Positions 31,978-40,959 of a stretch of DNA of 64,000 nt are shown here, in pieces (position 1 is the first letter of the stretch; the number at the start of each line of letters is the position of its first letter). The DNA is taken from assembly GCF_020165195.1 (NCBI RefSeq), contig NZ_JAIUHR010000030.1, positions 20,500-84,499 on the forward strand, given 5' to 3'. The DNA is from Mesorhizobium sp. CA14. GTDB lineage: Bacteria > Pseudomonadota > Alphaproteobacteria > Rhizobiales > Rhizobiaceae. The notes under the pieces are model-generated. The model searched no databases. It saw only the letters and a list, made by a program, of their open reading frames with translations, and was not told where the DNA came from. The translations under genes were made by a program, and so were the position numbers.

Positions 31978-34710
31978 TCAGGCGAAGGCGCCGTGGCAGT
32001 GCTTGTACTTCTTGCCGGAGCCGCAGGGGCAGAGTTCGTTGCGGCCGACCTTGCCCCAGCTCGCAGGGTTCTTCGGGTCGCGGTTTTCCGGCGCGACGAC
32101 GGCGCTGGTGTCCTGACGCATCAGAAGCGCGGTCTCGCCGCCCTGGAAATCGTCCTCGCCGGTCGAGCCGTCGATATGGCTGCCGAACATCTCCGGGGCT
32201 TCGGGCGGCGGCGCGTCGGCCGCCTGGCGCACCAGCTCGACGCGCATCAATTGCGCGGTGACGGCCTGGCGCAGATTGCCGAGCATGCCCTGGAACAGCT
32301 CGAAGGCTTCGCTCTTGTATTCCTGCAGCGGGTCGCGCTGGGCGTAGCCGCGGAAGCCGACGACCGAGCGCAGATGATCGAGATTGACGATGTGCTCGCG
32401 CCACAGATGGTCGAGCGTCTGCAGCACCACCGAACGTTCGACATAGTTCATCACGTCCGGACCGAAGCGGTCCGCGCGCTCCTTGGCGGCGGCGTCCGCC
32501 GCAGCGGTGATGCGCTCGCGGATATCGTCCTCGGCGATGCCCTCTTCCTTGACCCATTCCTCGATCGGCAGGTCGAGATTGAGATACTGCGCCACTTCCT
32601 CCTTGAGGCCGGCGACGTTCCACTGCTCGGCATAGGCGTTTTCGGGAATGTTCTTGGTGACGATCTCTTCGATGACGCCTTCGCGCATTTCGGCGATCGT
32701 CTCCGACAGGCCTTCGCCGTCCATCAGCTCGATGCGCTGCTCGAACACCACCTTGCGCTGGTCGTTCGAGACGTCGTCATATTTCAGGAGGTTCTTGCGA
32801 ATATCGAAGTTGCGCGCCTCGACCTTCTTCTGCGCCTTCTCCAGTGCCTTGTTGATCCACGGATGGATGATCGCCTCATCTTCCTTGAGGCCGAGCTTCT
32901 GCAGCATGCCGTCCATGCGCTCGGAGCCGAAGATGCGCATCAAATCATCCTGCAGCGACAAGAAGAATTTCGAGCGGCCCGGATCGCCCTGGCGGCCGGA
33001 GCGGCCACGCAGCTGGTTGTCGATGCGGCGCGATTCGTGGCGTTCGGTCGCCAGAACATAGAGGCCGCCGGCGGCCAGCGCCTTTTCCTTCAGGCGCTCG
33101 ACATCATCCTGGATTTCCTTTTCCCGCGCCTCGCGCTCCGGCCCGGCCGGCATGTCGCCGAGTTCCTCGGCGATGCGCATCTCGGCATTGCCGCCGAGCT
33201 TGATGTCGGTGCCGCGGCCGGCCATGTTGGTGGCGATGGTGATGGCGCCGGGCTTGCCGGCCTGGGCGACGATGGATGCCTCCCGTTCATGGTGACGGGC
33301 GTTCAGCACCTCGAAGTCCTTGATGCCTTCCTTGCGCAAGCGCTCGGCAAGCAGCTCGGATTTCTCGATCGAGGTGGTGCCGACCAGGATCGGCTGGCCA
33401 CGGTCGCGCGCGTCTTTGATTTCCTTGACGATCGCCTTGTATTTCTCTTCCACCGTCCGGTAGACCTCGTCGTCCTCGTCCTTGCGGGCGACCGGCAGGT
33501 TGGTCGGGATCTCGGTGACTTCGAGATTGTAGATGTTGGCGAATTCCTCGGCCTCGGTCAGCGCCGTGCCGGTCATGCCGGCAAGCTTCTTGTAGAGGCG
33601 GAAATAGTTCTGGAAGGTGACGGAGGCCAGCGTCTGGTTCTCCGGCTGGATCTGCACATGCTCCTTGGCTTCAAGGGCCTGGTGCAGGCCTTCCGAATAA
33701 CGGCGTCCAGGCATCATGCGGCCGGTGAACTCGTCGATGATGACGATCTCGCCGTTGCGCACGATGTAGTCCCTGTCCTTTTGGAACAACAGATGCGCCT
33801 TCAGCGCGTTGTTGACGTGATGGACGATGGCGACGTTCTCGACGTCGTAGAGCGACTCGCCTTTCAACAGGCCGGCGTCGCGCAGCATGTTTTCCAGCTT
33901 CTCGGTGCCGTCCTCGGTGAAGATCGTCGTCTTCTGCTTCTCGTCGACCTCGTAGTCGGCCGGGCCGAGCTTCAGCATGAAGGCATCGATGGTGTTGTAC
34001 ATTTCCGAGCGGTCCTCGAGAGGACCGGAAATGATCAGCGGCGTGCGCGCTTCGTCGACCAAGATGGAATCGACCTCGTCGACGATGGCGTAGGAATGAC
34101 CGCGCTGCACCATCTGCGAGCGCTCATACTTCATGTTGTCGCGCAGATAGTCGAAGCCGAGCTCGTTGTTGGTGGCATAGGTGACGTCGCAGGCGTAGGC
34201 CTCGCGGCGTTCCTCGTCGGAAAGGCCGTGGACGATGATGCCGACGGTCAGGCCGAGGAATTTGTAGACGCGGCCCATCCATTCGGCGTCACGCTTGGCG
34301 AGATAGTCATTGACGGTGACGACATGCACGCCCTTGCCGGCGAGCGCATTGAGGTAGACGGGCAAGGTCGCGACCAGCGTCTTGCCCTCGCCGGTGCGCA
34401 TCTCGGCGATGCCGCCATTGTGAAGCACCATGCCGCCGATCAACTGGACGTCGAAAGGCCGCATGCCGAGCACGCGGCGGGCCGCTTCGCGTACCGTGGC
34501 GAAGGCCGGAACCAAGAGATCTTCGAGCGAAGCGCCGTTGGCCAGATCCTGGCGGAATTTCTCCGTGCGCCCGGCGAGCTCGGCGTCGGAAAGCGCCCGC
34601 ATCTCGTTTTCCATGGCGTTGATGGCTTCGACCCTGGGCCGGGTCGACTTGACACGGCGGTCGTTGGAAGAACCGAAAACCTTACGGGCGAGACCGCCGA
34701 GACTGACCAT
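31978..34710 (-). CDS. secA: preprotein translocase ATPase SecA
   Basis: The 910-residue protein has normal SecA length. It has MRTGEGKTLVATLPVYLNAL (Walker A), DEVDSILVDEARTPLIISG (DEAD box region), TNMAGRGTDIKLGG, the arm domain and the C-terminal zinc motif CPCGSGKKYKHC. SecA drives Sec-dependent export through SecYEG and contacts SecB by the zinc tail. ATG 34710 has AAGGGACC upstream; a longer frame from 34857 is not SecA-like. It is divergent from the PpiC isomerase gene. Confidence 0.98.
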   Translation of the reverse strand: MVSLGGLARKVFGSSNDRRVKSTRPRVEAINAMENEMRALSDAELAGRTEKFRQDLANGASLEDLLVPAFATVREAARRVLGMRPFDVQLIGGMVLHNGGIAEMRTGEGKTLVATLPVYLNALAGKGVHVVTVNDYLAKRDAEWMGRVYKFLGLTVGIIVHGLSDEERREAYACDVTYATNNELGFDYLRDNMKYERSQMVQRGHSYAIVDEVDSILVDEARTPLIISGPLEDRSEMYNTIDAFMLKLGPADYEVDEKQKTTIFTEDGTEKLENMLRDAGLLKGESLYDVENVAIVHHVNNALKAHLLFQKDRDYIVRNGEIVIIDEFTGRMMPGRRYSEGLHQALEAKEHVQIQPENQTLASVTFQNYFRLYKKLAGMTGTALTEAEEFANIYNLEVTEIPTNLPVARKDEDDEVYRTVEEKYKAIVKEIKDARDRGQPILVGTTSIEKSELLAERLRKEGIKDFEVLNARHHEREASIVAQAGKPGAITIATNMAGRGTDIKLGGNAEMRIAEELGDMPAGPEREAREKEIQDDVERLKEKALAAGGLYVLATERHESRRIDNQLRGRSGRQGDPGRSKFFLSLQDDLMRIFGSERMDGMLQKLGLKEDEAIIHPWINKALEKAQKKVEARNFDIRKNLLKYDDVSNDQRKVVFEQRIELMDGEGLSETIAEMREGVIEEIVTKNIPENAYAEQWNVAGLKEEVAQYLNLDLPIEEWVKEEGIAEDDIRERITAAADAAAKERADRFGPDVMNYVERSVVLQTLDHLWREHIVNLDHLRSVVGFRGYAQRDPLQEYKSEAFELFQGMLGNLRQAVTAQLMRVELVRQAADAPPPEAPEMFGSHIDGSTGEDDFQGGETALLMRQDTSAVVAPENRDPKNPASWGKVGRNELCPCGSGKKYKHCHGAFA

Positions 34711-34974
34711 CCAATGGTCCCTTTCGATAGCAATTTTGGCCGTTTGCGACAGGCACCTGGCGGGCCCATCAAATCCGCGTGAATGCGGACAAACGCAAAA
34801 AGCGCCCGGAAAACGGTTCTGGACGCCAAGTCGTTGGACAGATAAGAGGGGGCTCAATCGATGTCAACGCCGCGTTAGCCCTATGGGTAGCGCCAAATTC
34901 CGCCACAATCCGACTGATCTGGAACCCTTTCGCTCACGCGATCCTTATTGGCAATCCCCTTGGAGTTCATCTCG

Positions 34975-35892
34975 ATGTCCCTGTCGTTCCGCCGCGCCTC
35001 GCTCGCCAGTCTCGGTCTGGCCTTCGGGCTCTCGGCTCTTTGCCTGTCGCCGCTGATGGCGCAGGAGACCAAGCCGGATGCCGCAGCGCCCGCCGCTGCG
35101 CCCGCGAAGCCGGTCGATCCCAATGCCGTGGTCGCCACCATCAATGGCGAGAAGCTGACCGAGGCCGATCTTCAGCTCGCCGAAGGCGAACTGTCGCAGC
35201 AGTTCGCGCAACTGCCGCCCGACCAGCGCCGCGCGGCCGCCCTTTCGGCGGCGATCGAAATCCGCGTTATGGCCAAGAAGGCGGTCGATGCGGGCCTCGA
35301 CAAGGACGCCGACTTCCAGCGCCGCATGGCTTTCCTGCAGGCGCGCGCCCTGCATGGCGAGGTGGTCGAGAAGGAAGTGGTCGACAAGGTGACGGACGCC
35401 GAAGTGCGCGCCCGCTACGACCAGGAGATCGCCAACACGCCGCCGGTCAATGAAGTGCATGCGCGTCACATCCTTGTGAAGACCAAGGAAGAGGCCGCGG
35501 CGATCATCAAGCAGCTTGACGGCGGCGCCGACTTCCAGAAGCTCGCCAACGAGCATACCAATGATCCCTCGGGCAAAACCAATGGCGGCGATCTCGGCTG
35601 GTTCGGACCAGGCCAGATGGTGCCGGAATTCGACAAGGCGGCCTTCGCGCTCGACGTCGGCAAGTACACTAAGGAACCGGTGCAGACGCAATTCGGCTGG
35701 CACGTCATCAAGCTCGAAGACAAGCGCGCCAAGCAGCCGCCGGCCTTCGACGACGTCAAGGACCAGGCCAAGCAGGCGGTGATCCGCGACAAGTATTTCG
35801 CCATGGTCAAGGACCTGCGCGGAGCCGCCAAGGTCGAGATTCCGGACGAGAAGCTCAAGAAGGACGTCGACGCGCTGGAAGGCAGCAAGTAA
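34975..35892 (+). CDS. peptidylprolyl isomerase, PpiC/SurA-like, exported
   Basis: The 305-residue protein has a signal peptide (to about residue 29, ending PLMAQE), a helical N-terminal chaperone part with ATINGEKLTEADLQLA, and a parvulin domain with VHARHILVKT, GGDLGWFG and FGWHVIKLED. It should assist folding of outer-membrane or periplasmic proteins after Sec export, which fits its place next to secA. ATG 34975 is chosen to keep the signal peptide intact. Confidence 0.93.
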   Translation: MSLSFRRASLASLGLAFGLSALCLSPLMAQETKPDAAAPAAAPAKPVDPNAVVATINGEKLTEADLQLAEGELSQQFAQLPPDQRRAAALSAAIEIRVMAKKAVDAGLDKDADFQRRMAFLQARALHGEVVEKEVVDKVTDAEVRARYDQEIANTPPVNEVHARHILVKTKEEAAAIIKQLDGGADFQKLANEHTNDPSGKTNGGDLGWFGPGQMVPEFDKAAFALDVGKYTKEPVQTQFGWHVIKLEDKRAKQPPAFDDVKDQAKQAVIRDKYFAMVKDLRGAAKVEIPDEKLKKDVDALEGSK

Positions 35893-35916
35893 TCCGCTAT
35901 CGGCTGGGTATCCTGC

Positions 35917-35945
35917 AAAGGGCGCCTTCGGGCGCCCTTTCGCTT
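35917..35945 (+). terminator. Rho-independent terminator
   Basis: AAAGGGCGCC, loop TTC and GGGCGCCCTTT form a near-perfect hairpin (35917-35940) followed by a short T-rich tail. It follows the PpiC stop by 25 bases and is shared with the TetR gene that converges from the right. Confidence 0.9.
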
Positions 35946-35952
35946 TTCGGGC

Positions 35953-36546
35953 TCAGGCGCTCACTATTCCCCGCGCGATATAGCGCACGGCCGCGCGGAT
36001 CGTCGCCTCGTCCTCGTCGAGCCGTTCGGTCAGCAGATGCCGCCAGGCGAAGGAAGCGATCAGGTCGGCGACGATCCCGGCATCGACATCGGCTGCCACC
36101 TCGCCCCGCGCCTTGGCGCGCTCGATCATCCGGCCGGTATGGCTGCGGCGTCCTTTCGAATATTCGGCAAGCGCAGCGGCCGCTGTCTCGTCCGACTGGG
36201 CCTCTGCGATCAGCGAACGGAAGATGTTGCCCGACGGGGTGTCGCGCCAATGCGCGAACAGATTTTCGAGGAAGCCGGCCAGATCGTCCTCGATGTTTCC
36301 GGTGTCGGGGGTCTCGACGCGCTTCTGCCGCTGGTAGATCTCAATCAGCAGCGCCGCCTTGCTCGGCCACCAGCGGTAGATGGTCGGCTTGCCGGCCCGC
36401 GCCCTCCGGGCGACGGCCTCGATCGAGAAGCCGGCATAGCCAGCCTCGCGCAGCACCGCTTCGGCGGCGTTGATGATGGCATCGGCGCTCTCGGGATTGC
36501 GTTTCGCGCCGATCGATTTGCGCCCGCGAGCGGCGGTTTCGCCCAT
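35953..36546 (-). CDS. TetR family transcriptional regulator
   Basis: The 197-residue protein has the N-terminal TetR helix-turn-helix: NPESADAIINAAEAVLREAG, then GFSIEAVARRARAGKPTIYR and WWPSKAALL (about residues 17-66). The C-terminal ligand domain is of the TetR_C type with EDDLAGFLENLF. ATG 36546 has AAGGAAG about 6 bases upstream. The next gene, argJ, is divergent 184 bases away, but a regulatory link is only a guess. Confidence 0.92.
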   Translation of the reverse strand: MGETAARGRKSIGAKRNPESADAIINAAEAVLREAGYAGFSIEAVARRARAGKPTIYRWWPSKAALLIEIYQRQKRVETPDTGNIEDDLAGFLENLFAHWRDTPSGNIFRSLIAEAQSDETAAAALAEYSKGRRSHTGRMIERAKARGEVAADVDAGIVADLIASFAWRHLLTERLDEDEATIRAAVRYIARGIVSA

Positions 36547-36730
36547 CGATGTCTTCCTTAGCCGGTGAATCTGCCGCCGATCATATTGGCTTCGGCGATG
36601 AAACGAAACGACGCGTTTCCAACCGCAAAGCCCCCGGCCACGCCGGGAAGGCACGGCCAGAACGCCCCTTGCGCCGGCGCGCGCTATCGGGCAAACCGGC
36701 CTTCCTTTCGTGTTCTTCCCGGGGTTCCCG

Positions 36731-37972
36731 ATGTCCGCTACGATTTCGCCGCTCGCACCGAAGAAATATCCGAAGATGCCAGCCATCGAGGGTGTGCGCA
36801 TCGCGACCGCCGAAGCCGGCATCAAGTACCGGAACAGAACCGACCTGCTGGCCATGGTCTTCGATCCGGGCACGGCTGTCGCCGGCGTGTTCACCAGGTC
36901 GAAATGCCCGTCGGCGCCGGTCGACTTCTGCCGCCAGAACCTGCCTGCCGGCAGGGCGCGGGTGCTGGTGGTCAATTCCGGCAATGCCAACGCCTTCACC
37001 GGCAAGAAGGGCAAGGCTTCGACCGCGCTGACCGGCGAGGCGGCAGCCAAGGCCGCGGGATGTTCGCAGAGCGAAGTGTTCCTGGCCTCGACGGGCGTCA
37101 TCGGCGAGCCGCTCGACGCCACCAAGTTCAGCCATCTGCTGGCCGGCCTGGTCAAGGACGGCAAGCCGGATTTGTGGACCGAGGCGGCCAAGGCCATCAT
37201 GACCACGGACACCTATCCGAAGGTGGCAACCCAGACGGTGAAGCTCGGCGATACCGACGTCACCATCAACGGCATCGCCAAGGGCGCCGGCATGATCGCG
37301 CCCGATATGGCGACGATGCTTTCCTTCATCGCCACCGACGCGCCGATCGCGGCCCCCGTGCTGCAGGACCTGTTGTCGCGCGGTACGGCCAAGACCTTCA
37401 ATGCGGTGACCGTCGACAGCGACACCTCGACCAGCGATACGCTGCTTTTCTTCGCCACCGGCAAGGCCGCAACGCGCGGCGCGCCGGCGATCAGCGATCC
37501 GAAGGATGCGCGGCTCGGCGCGTTCCGCCGGGCGCTCGGCAAGGTGCTGAAGTCGTTGGCGCTGCAAGTGGTGCGCGACGGCGAGGGCGCGCGCAAGCAG
37601 GTCGAAGTTACCGTCACCGGCGCCAAATCGGCGCGTTCGGCCAAGCGGATCGCGCTCTCGATCGCCAATTCGCCGCTGGTCAAGACGGCGGTCGCGGGCG
37701 AGGACGCCAATTGGGGCCGCGTGGTCATGGCCGTCGGCAAGGCCGGCGAGCCGGCCGACCGCGACCGGCTGTCGATCTGGTTCGGCGACAACCGCCTGGC
37801 GCATGAGGGCGAGCGCGATCCGGCTTATTCGGAGCAAGCGACCTCGGCCTATATGAAGCGCGACGACATTCGCATCCGCGCCGATCTCGGCATCGGCCGC
37901 GGCAAGGCGACGGTGTGGACCTGCGACCTCACCAAGGAATATGTCGCCATCAACGGCGATTACCGGAGCTGA
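36731..37972 (+). CDS. argJ: bifunctional glutamate N-acetyltransferase/amino-acid acetyltransferase
   Basis: The 413-residue protein has full ArgJ length. The self-cleavage site lies in KGAGMIAPDMATML, with the threonine of MATML becoming the N-terminal nucleophile of the beta chain. NRTDLLAMVFDPG and TVDSDTSTSDT are also conserved. The enzyme recycles the acetyl group in arginine synthesis and can start the cycle. ATG at 36731 follows a weak purine stretch. It is followed by a GNAT gene and mutT in an overlapping run. Confidence 0.97.
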   Translation: MSATISPLAPKKYPKMPAIEGVRIATAEAGIKYRNRTDLLAMVFDPGTAVAGVFTRSKCPSAPVDFCRQNLPAGRARVLVVNSGNANAFTGKKGKASTALTGEAAAKAAGCSQSEVFLASTGVIGEPLDATKFSHLLAGLVKDGKPDLWTEAAKAIMTTDTYPKVATQTVKLGDTDVTINGIAKGAGMIAPDMATMLSFIATDAPIAAPVLQDLLSRGTAKTFNAVTVDSDTSTSDTLLFFATGKAATRGAPAISDPKDARLGAFRRALGKVLKSLALQVVRDGEGARKQVEVTVTGAKSARSAKRIALSIANSPLVKTAVAGEDANWGRVVMAVGKAGEPADRDRLSIWFGDNRLAHEGERDPAYSEQATSAYMKRDDIRIRADLGIGRGKATVWTCDLTKEYVAINGDYRS

Positions 37973-38751
37973 TGGCGCCGGTGTCCAGGCATCCGGCAAG
38001 CGTGCTGGCGGTCGTGCGCCGCTACGAGGCGGCGGGTTTTCGCGCCTGGCCGGCGGCGGCGGTTCATTATGACGGGACCTGGGTGGTGCGGCTCACGGCC
38101 GGGCACCCAGCCAAACGCCTGAACTCGGTCAATCCGCTCGATCCGGGCGACACGCACGCCATCGAGGAGCGCATCGGCCGCGCCGCAAGGCGCTTCGATG
38201 CCTATGGCCGACCGCTGACCTTTCGCATGTCGCCGCTGTCGGGGCAGGTGCTGTCCGCGCATCTCGATAGGGCCGGCTGGAACAGGTTCGACGAATCGCT
38301 GGTCATGCGGCTGCCGCTGAAGGACTTCGAGCTTGGCGCGGCCATGGACCAGATACCGCTCAAGGATATCAGCCGCTTTATCGGCGCGTCGCTCAAGACG
38401 AGCGGCTCGGACGCCTCGCTGCGGCCCGGCCTGTCCGAGGTCATCGGCGCCATCCAGCCGGAGGCGGGGCTATTCGCGCTCGAAGACGGCAACGAGCCGC
38501 TGGCGACGCTGATCTGCGTGCATGACGGCGACCTCGCAGGTCTGTTCGAGGTCGCCACCGAAAAGACGGCGCGCAACAAGGGCCATGGCCGCAATCTCAT
38601 CCTGTCGGCGCTGAAATGGGCGCGGCTGCGCGGCGCGCGGGAGGCCTGGCTGCAGGTCGAGGCCGGTAATCTACCGGCGCTTTCGCTCTACCGGTCGCTC
38701 GGCTTCGAGGAAGTCTATCGCTATCACTATCGGCGGCCGCCGGGCGCATGA
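37972..38751 (+). CDS. GNAT family N-acetyltransferase
   Basis: The 259-residue protein has an N-terminal domain of unknown role and a C-terminal GNAT fold with LAGLFEVATEKTARNKGHG, the acetyl-CoA loop region, and WLQVEAGNLPALSLYRSLGF. The substrate is unknown. Its ATG shares one base with the argJ stop (TGATG), and its own stop overlaps mutT by 4 bases, so the three genes are coupled. Confidence 0.88.
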   Translation: MAPVSRHPASVLAVVRRYEAAGFRAWPAAAVHYDGTWVVRLTAGHPAKRLNSVNPLDPGDTHAIEERIGRAARRFDAYGRPLTFRMSPLSGQVLSAHLDRAGWNRFDESLVMRLPLKDFELGAAMDQIPLKDISRFIGASLKTSGSDASLRPGLSEVIGAIQPEAGLFALEDGNEPLATLICVHDGDLAGLFEVATEKTARNKGHGRNLILSALKWARLRGAREAWLQVEAGNLPALSLYRSLGFEEVYRYHYRRPPGA

Positions 38752-39170
38752 GCGAGGTCAAGCCAACCGGAAAGCGCCTGCTCCTAGTCGCCGCCTGCGC
38801 GCTGGTCGACACCGACCGGCGCGTGCTCCTGGCGCAGCGCCCGGAAGGCAAGCAGCTTGCCGGCCTGTGGGAGTTTCCAGGCGGCAAGGTCGAGCCCGGC
38901 GAGACGCCGGAGGAGTGCCTGATCCGCGAATTGCATGAGGAACTCGGCATCGAGACCGATATTCCGTGCCTGGCGCCGCTGACCTTCGCCAGCCACTCCT
39001 ATGACCATTTCCATCTCTTGATGCCGCTCTATGTCTGCCGCCGCTTCCGCGGGATCGCGCAGCCCAGGGAAGGGCAGAGGCTCAAATGGGTCAGGCCGCG
39101 GCAGATGCGCGATTATCCGATGCCCCCGGCCGACGCGCCGCTGATCCAGTTCCTCATCGATCTTTTGTAG
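38748..39170 (+). CDS. mutT: 8-oxo-dGTP diphosphatase (MutT, Nudix)
   Basis: The 140-residue protein carries a full Nudix box, GGKVEPGETPEECLIRELHE followed by ELGIE (residues 44-68). It hydrolyses 8-oxo-dGTP and so prevents A:T to C:G transversions. The start ATG overlaps the GNAT stop by 4 bases. The argJ-GNAT-mutT order is seen in other rhizobia. Confidence 0.94.
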   Translation: MSEVKPTGKRLLLVAACALVDTDRRVLLAQRPEGKQLAGLWEFPGGKVEPGETPEECLIRELHEELGIETDIPCLAPLTFASHSYDHFHLLMPLYVCRRFRGIAQPREGQRLKWVRPRQMRDYPMPPADAPLIQFLIDLL

Positions 39171-39336
39171 ATTCACGGCCGAGTTCGCCGCAGCCCGCCG
39201 TTGCCCGGAAACGGTGAATGTTTCCGCACGTTTGCCGGGGCTGCGCAGCCAGCGTTAATGAAAGATTTATCTCGACGTGAAAAATTGCCCGGGGCCGTTT
39301 CGCGCGGCGATGTCGTCGATGATTGGGAGATACGGC

Positions 39337-39657
39337 ATGAGCCTTGAAAGAGACTGGGACTCGATCCGGCCCGACCGAGGCTTTCGCGCGGTGGACGCCG
39401 GCATGGGCATCCTGCGGGTCACGCTTCTCTTCGGCTCGGCCGCGGTGGCGCTGGCGCTGATCGCAACGCCCTTCCTGGACAACCAGACCCGGCCGCAAAG
39501 CGCCCGCGACGGCTTCGCCGGCGGGCTCGATATGACGGCGACCGGATCGATCGGCCATCGCCTCAATACATATACGCTGCGCCGCAGCGTGCTGCAGCCA
39601 TTGCCCAGTTCAATCTGCGTCATCCGCAATGACGGCAGCCGCAGCGGCGAGTGCTGA
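39337..39657 (+). CDS. small membrane-anchored hypothetical protein
   Basis: The 106-residue protein has a polar N terminus (MSLERDWDSIRPDRGF), one membrane helix (about residues 28-46) and an arginine/serine-rich outside part with LRRSVLQPLPSSICVI. I recognise no family. ATG 39337 with GGGAGA upstream is preferred over 39277. It precedes the Flp pilin gene but the gap contains a separate regulatory palindrome. Confidence 0.65.
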   Translation: MSLERDWDSIRPDRGFRAVDAGMGILRVTLLFGSAAVALALIATPFLDNQTRPQSARDGFAGGLDMTATGSIGHRLNTYTLRRSVLQPLPSSICVIRNDGSRSGEC

Positions 39658-39710
39658 CTTGGTTAATGATTTTGTGGCACAGCGGCGTTTCACTCGCTGT
39701 TAAGCTTTTA

Positions 39711-39730
39711 CCGTTAACCTTTCTTAACGG
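39711..39730. promoter_or_regulatory. CtrA-like palindrome upstream of the pilin gene
   Basis: CCGTTAA-CCTTTC-TTAACGG is a perfect 20-base inverted repeat 37 bases before the pilin start. It resembles the CtrA box TTAA-N7-TTAA but with six bases between halves. CtrA controls pilin genes in several alphaproteobacteria, so the site is a plausible but imperfect candidate. Confidence 0.45.
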
Positions 39731-39767
39731 GTAGGACATTAGAATTTCTGCATAAGGGATGATGACC

Positions 39768-39947
39768 ATGAAGAACCTGCTGCAGCAATTCATTAAAGAT
39801 GAGACGGGCGCCACGGCTATCGAATATGGCCTTATCGTCACCGTGCTGTCGCTCGTGATCATCGCTGGCGTCGGTAAGGCCGCGGATGCGCTCCAGTGGT
39901 TGTTTAGCGATAACAACAGCAGACTGGTCCAAGCTTTTTCCCCCTGA
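39768..39947 (+). CDS. Flp family type IVb pilin
   Basis: The 59-residue protein has the Flp prepilin pattern: a short basic leader, the cleavage site at G-A in DETGATAIEYGL with conserved E and Y, and one hydrophobic helix. Processed Flp subunits build tight-adherence pili. The rest of a tad/cpa cluster is not in the window, so this may be an orphan copy. ATGs at 39759 and 39762 are also possible; AAGGG lies 9 bases before 39768. Confidence 0.92.
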   Translation: MKNLLQQFIKDETGATAIEYGLIVTVLSLVIIAGVGKAADALQWLFSDNNSRLVQAFSP

Positions 39948-39977
39948 GCATGCCGGTCAGGCAATCAGAGGCGGCAG

Positions 39978-40850
39978 TCAACGCTTCCGCACGTCCTCCA
40001 GGACAGTTTTCAGCGAGACCTTGGCCGATCCGGGCTTGAGCGGCTTTTGCTGCGAGGCGTCGGGCGCCCAGCCGGACATCCAGACAACCGAAAAACTCGC
40101 GCGGACACGGCCATCCGGATCCGAGAACCGTTCCGCATAGATTTCGGCGGCGCGGGCAAAGAGCCGTCTGCCGGCCGGCCGGCGGCCGCGATCGACGAGA
40201 GCGCTGGTTTCGCCCATCGCGCGCAGATCGGCAGCGAGATCGAACAGCGTGTCGTAGCGTACCGCGACCGTTTCGACATCGGCGACAGGCAAGGCCAGAC
40301 CGGCGCGCTGCAACAGCGCGCCCGCGTCGCGCACGTCGGTGAAGGGAAGGATGCGCGGGCTTGCGCCGCCGTAGAGCTCCGTCTCGGCCGCAAGCATGCT
40401 TTCGCGCAACTCCGCCAATGTGCCCGCGCCGGCGAGAGCGCCCAGGAACAGGCCGTCCGGTTTCAGCACCCGGCGGATTTGCGCGAGCACGCCGGGAATG
40501 TCGTTCATCGCGTGCAGCGAGAGCAGGGAGACGACGAGATCGAGGCTGCTTTGCTCGAACGGCACGGTTTCCGGCGGCGCCACCAGGCCGGTGCCGCCGG
40601 CCAGAAGCGCTTCGTCCATCTCGACGCGCACGATCTCGGCGACCTTGCCGCTATCGGCAAGCACGTCCGCCGCCGCCGATGTCTGGCAGAACAGCGCGGC
40701 CGCCTTGCCGAATCGGCGTTCGACGGCACCCAGCCGGTCGGCAAGATCCTCCGCGGCGCGGCGCATCAGGAAATCGGCGCCTTCGACGGGGCGCGCGAGC
40801 GCCCGGCGCTTGCGCGCGAGCCAGAGCTCGGTGTCGATCAAGGGCTGCAA
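39978..40850 (-). CDS. NDUFAF5-like methyltransferase-fold protein
   Basis: The 290-residue protein has a degenerate Rossmann methyltransferase fold with SLDLVVSLLSLHAMNDIPGV and RRVLKPDGLFLGALAG, as in NDUFAF5, a complex I assembly factor that hydroxylates an arginine in NDUFS7. It begins with a BioC-like region (LMRRAAEDLADRLGAVERRF). The start is TTG at 40850. It is divergent from comF. The assignment as a complex I assembly factor follows the family, not direct evidence. Confidence 0.8.
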   Translation of the reverse strand: MQPLIDTELWLARKRRALARPVEGADFLMRRAAEDLADRLGAVERRFGKAAALFCQTSAAADVLADSGKVAEIVRVEMDEALLAGGTGLVAPPETVPFEQSSLDLVVSLLSLHAMNDIPGVLAQIRRVLKPDGLFLGALAGAGTLAELRESMLAAETELYGGASPRILPFTDVRDAGALLQRAGLALPVADVETVAVRYDTLFDLAADLRAMGETSALVDRGRRPAGRRLFARAAEIYAERFSDPDGRVRASFSVVWMSGWAPDASQQKPLKPGSAKVSLKTVLEDVRKR

Positions 40851-40959
40851 TGAAAAGCTTCCTGTTGTCCGCGCGTGCCGGAGTGGTGTTAAGGTGGCGC
40901 GGGTTTCCTTTCACGTGGCCGATCCGGTGCACAAGATCAAGACCATAGCGGTCCAGGAT

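Noticed and set aside
31993..34782. 929-codon open frame opposite secA
   Set aside because: It is the mirror of secA, whose motifs are complete on the minus strand; long antisense frames are expected at high GC.
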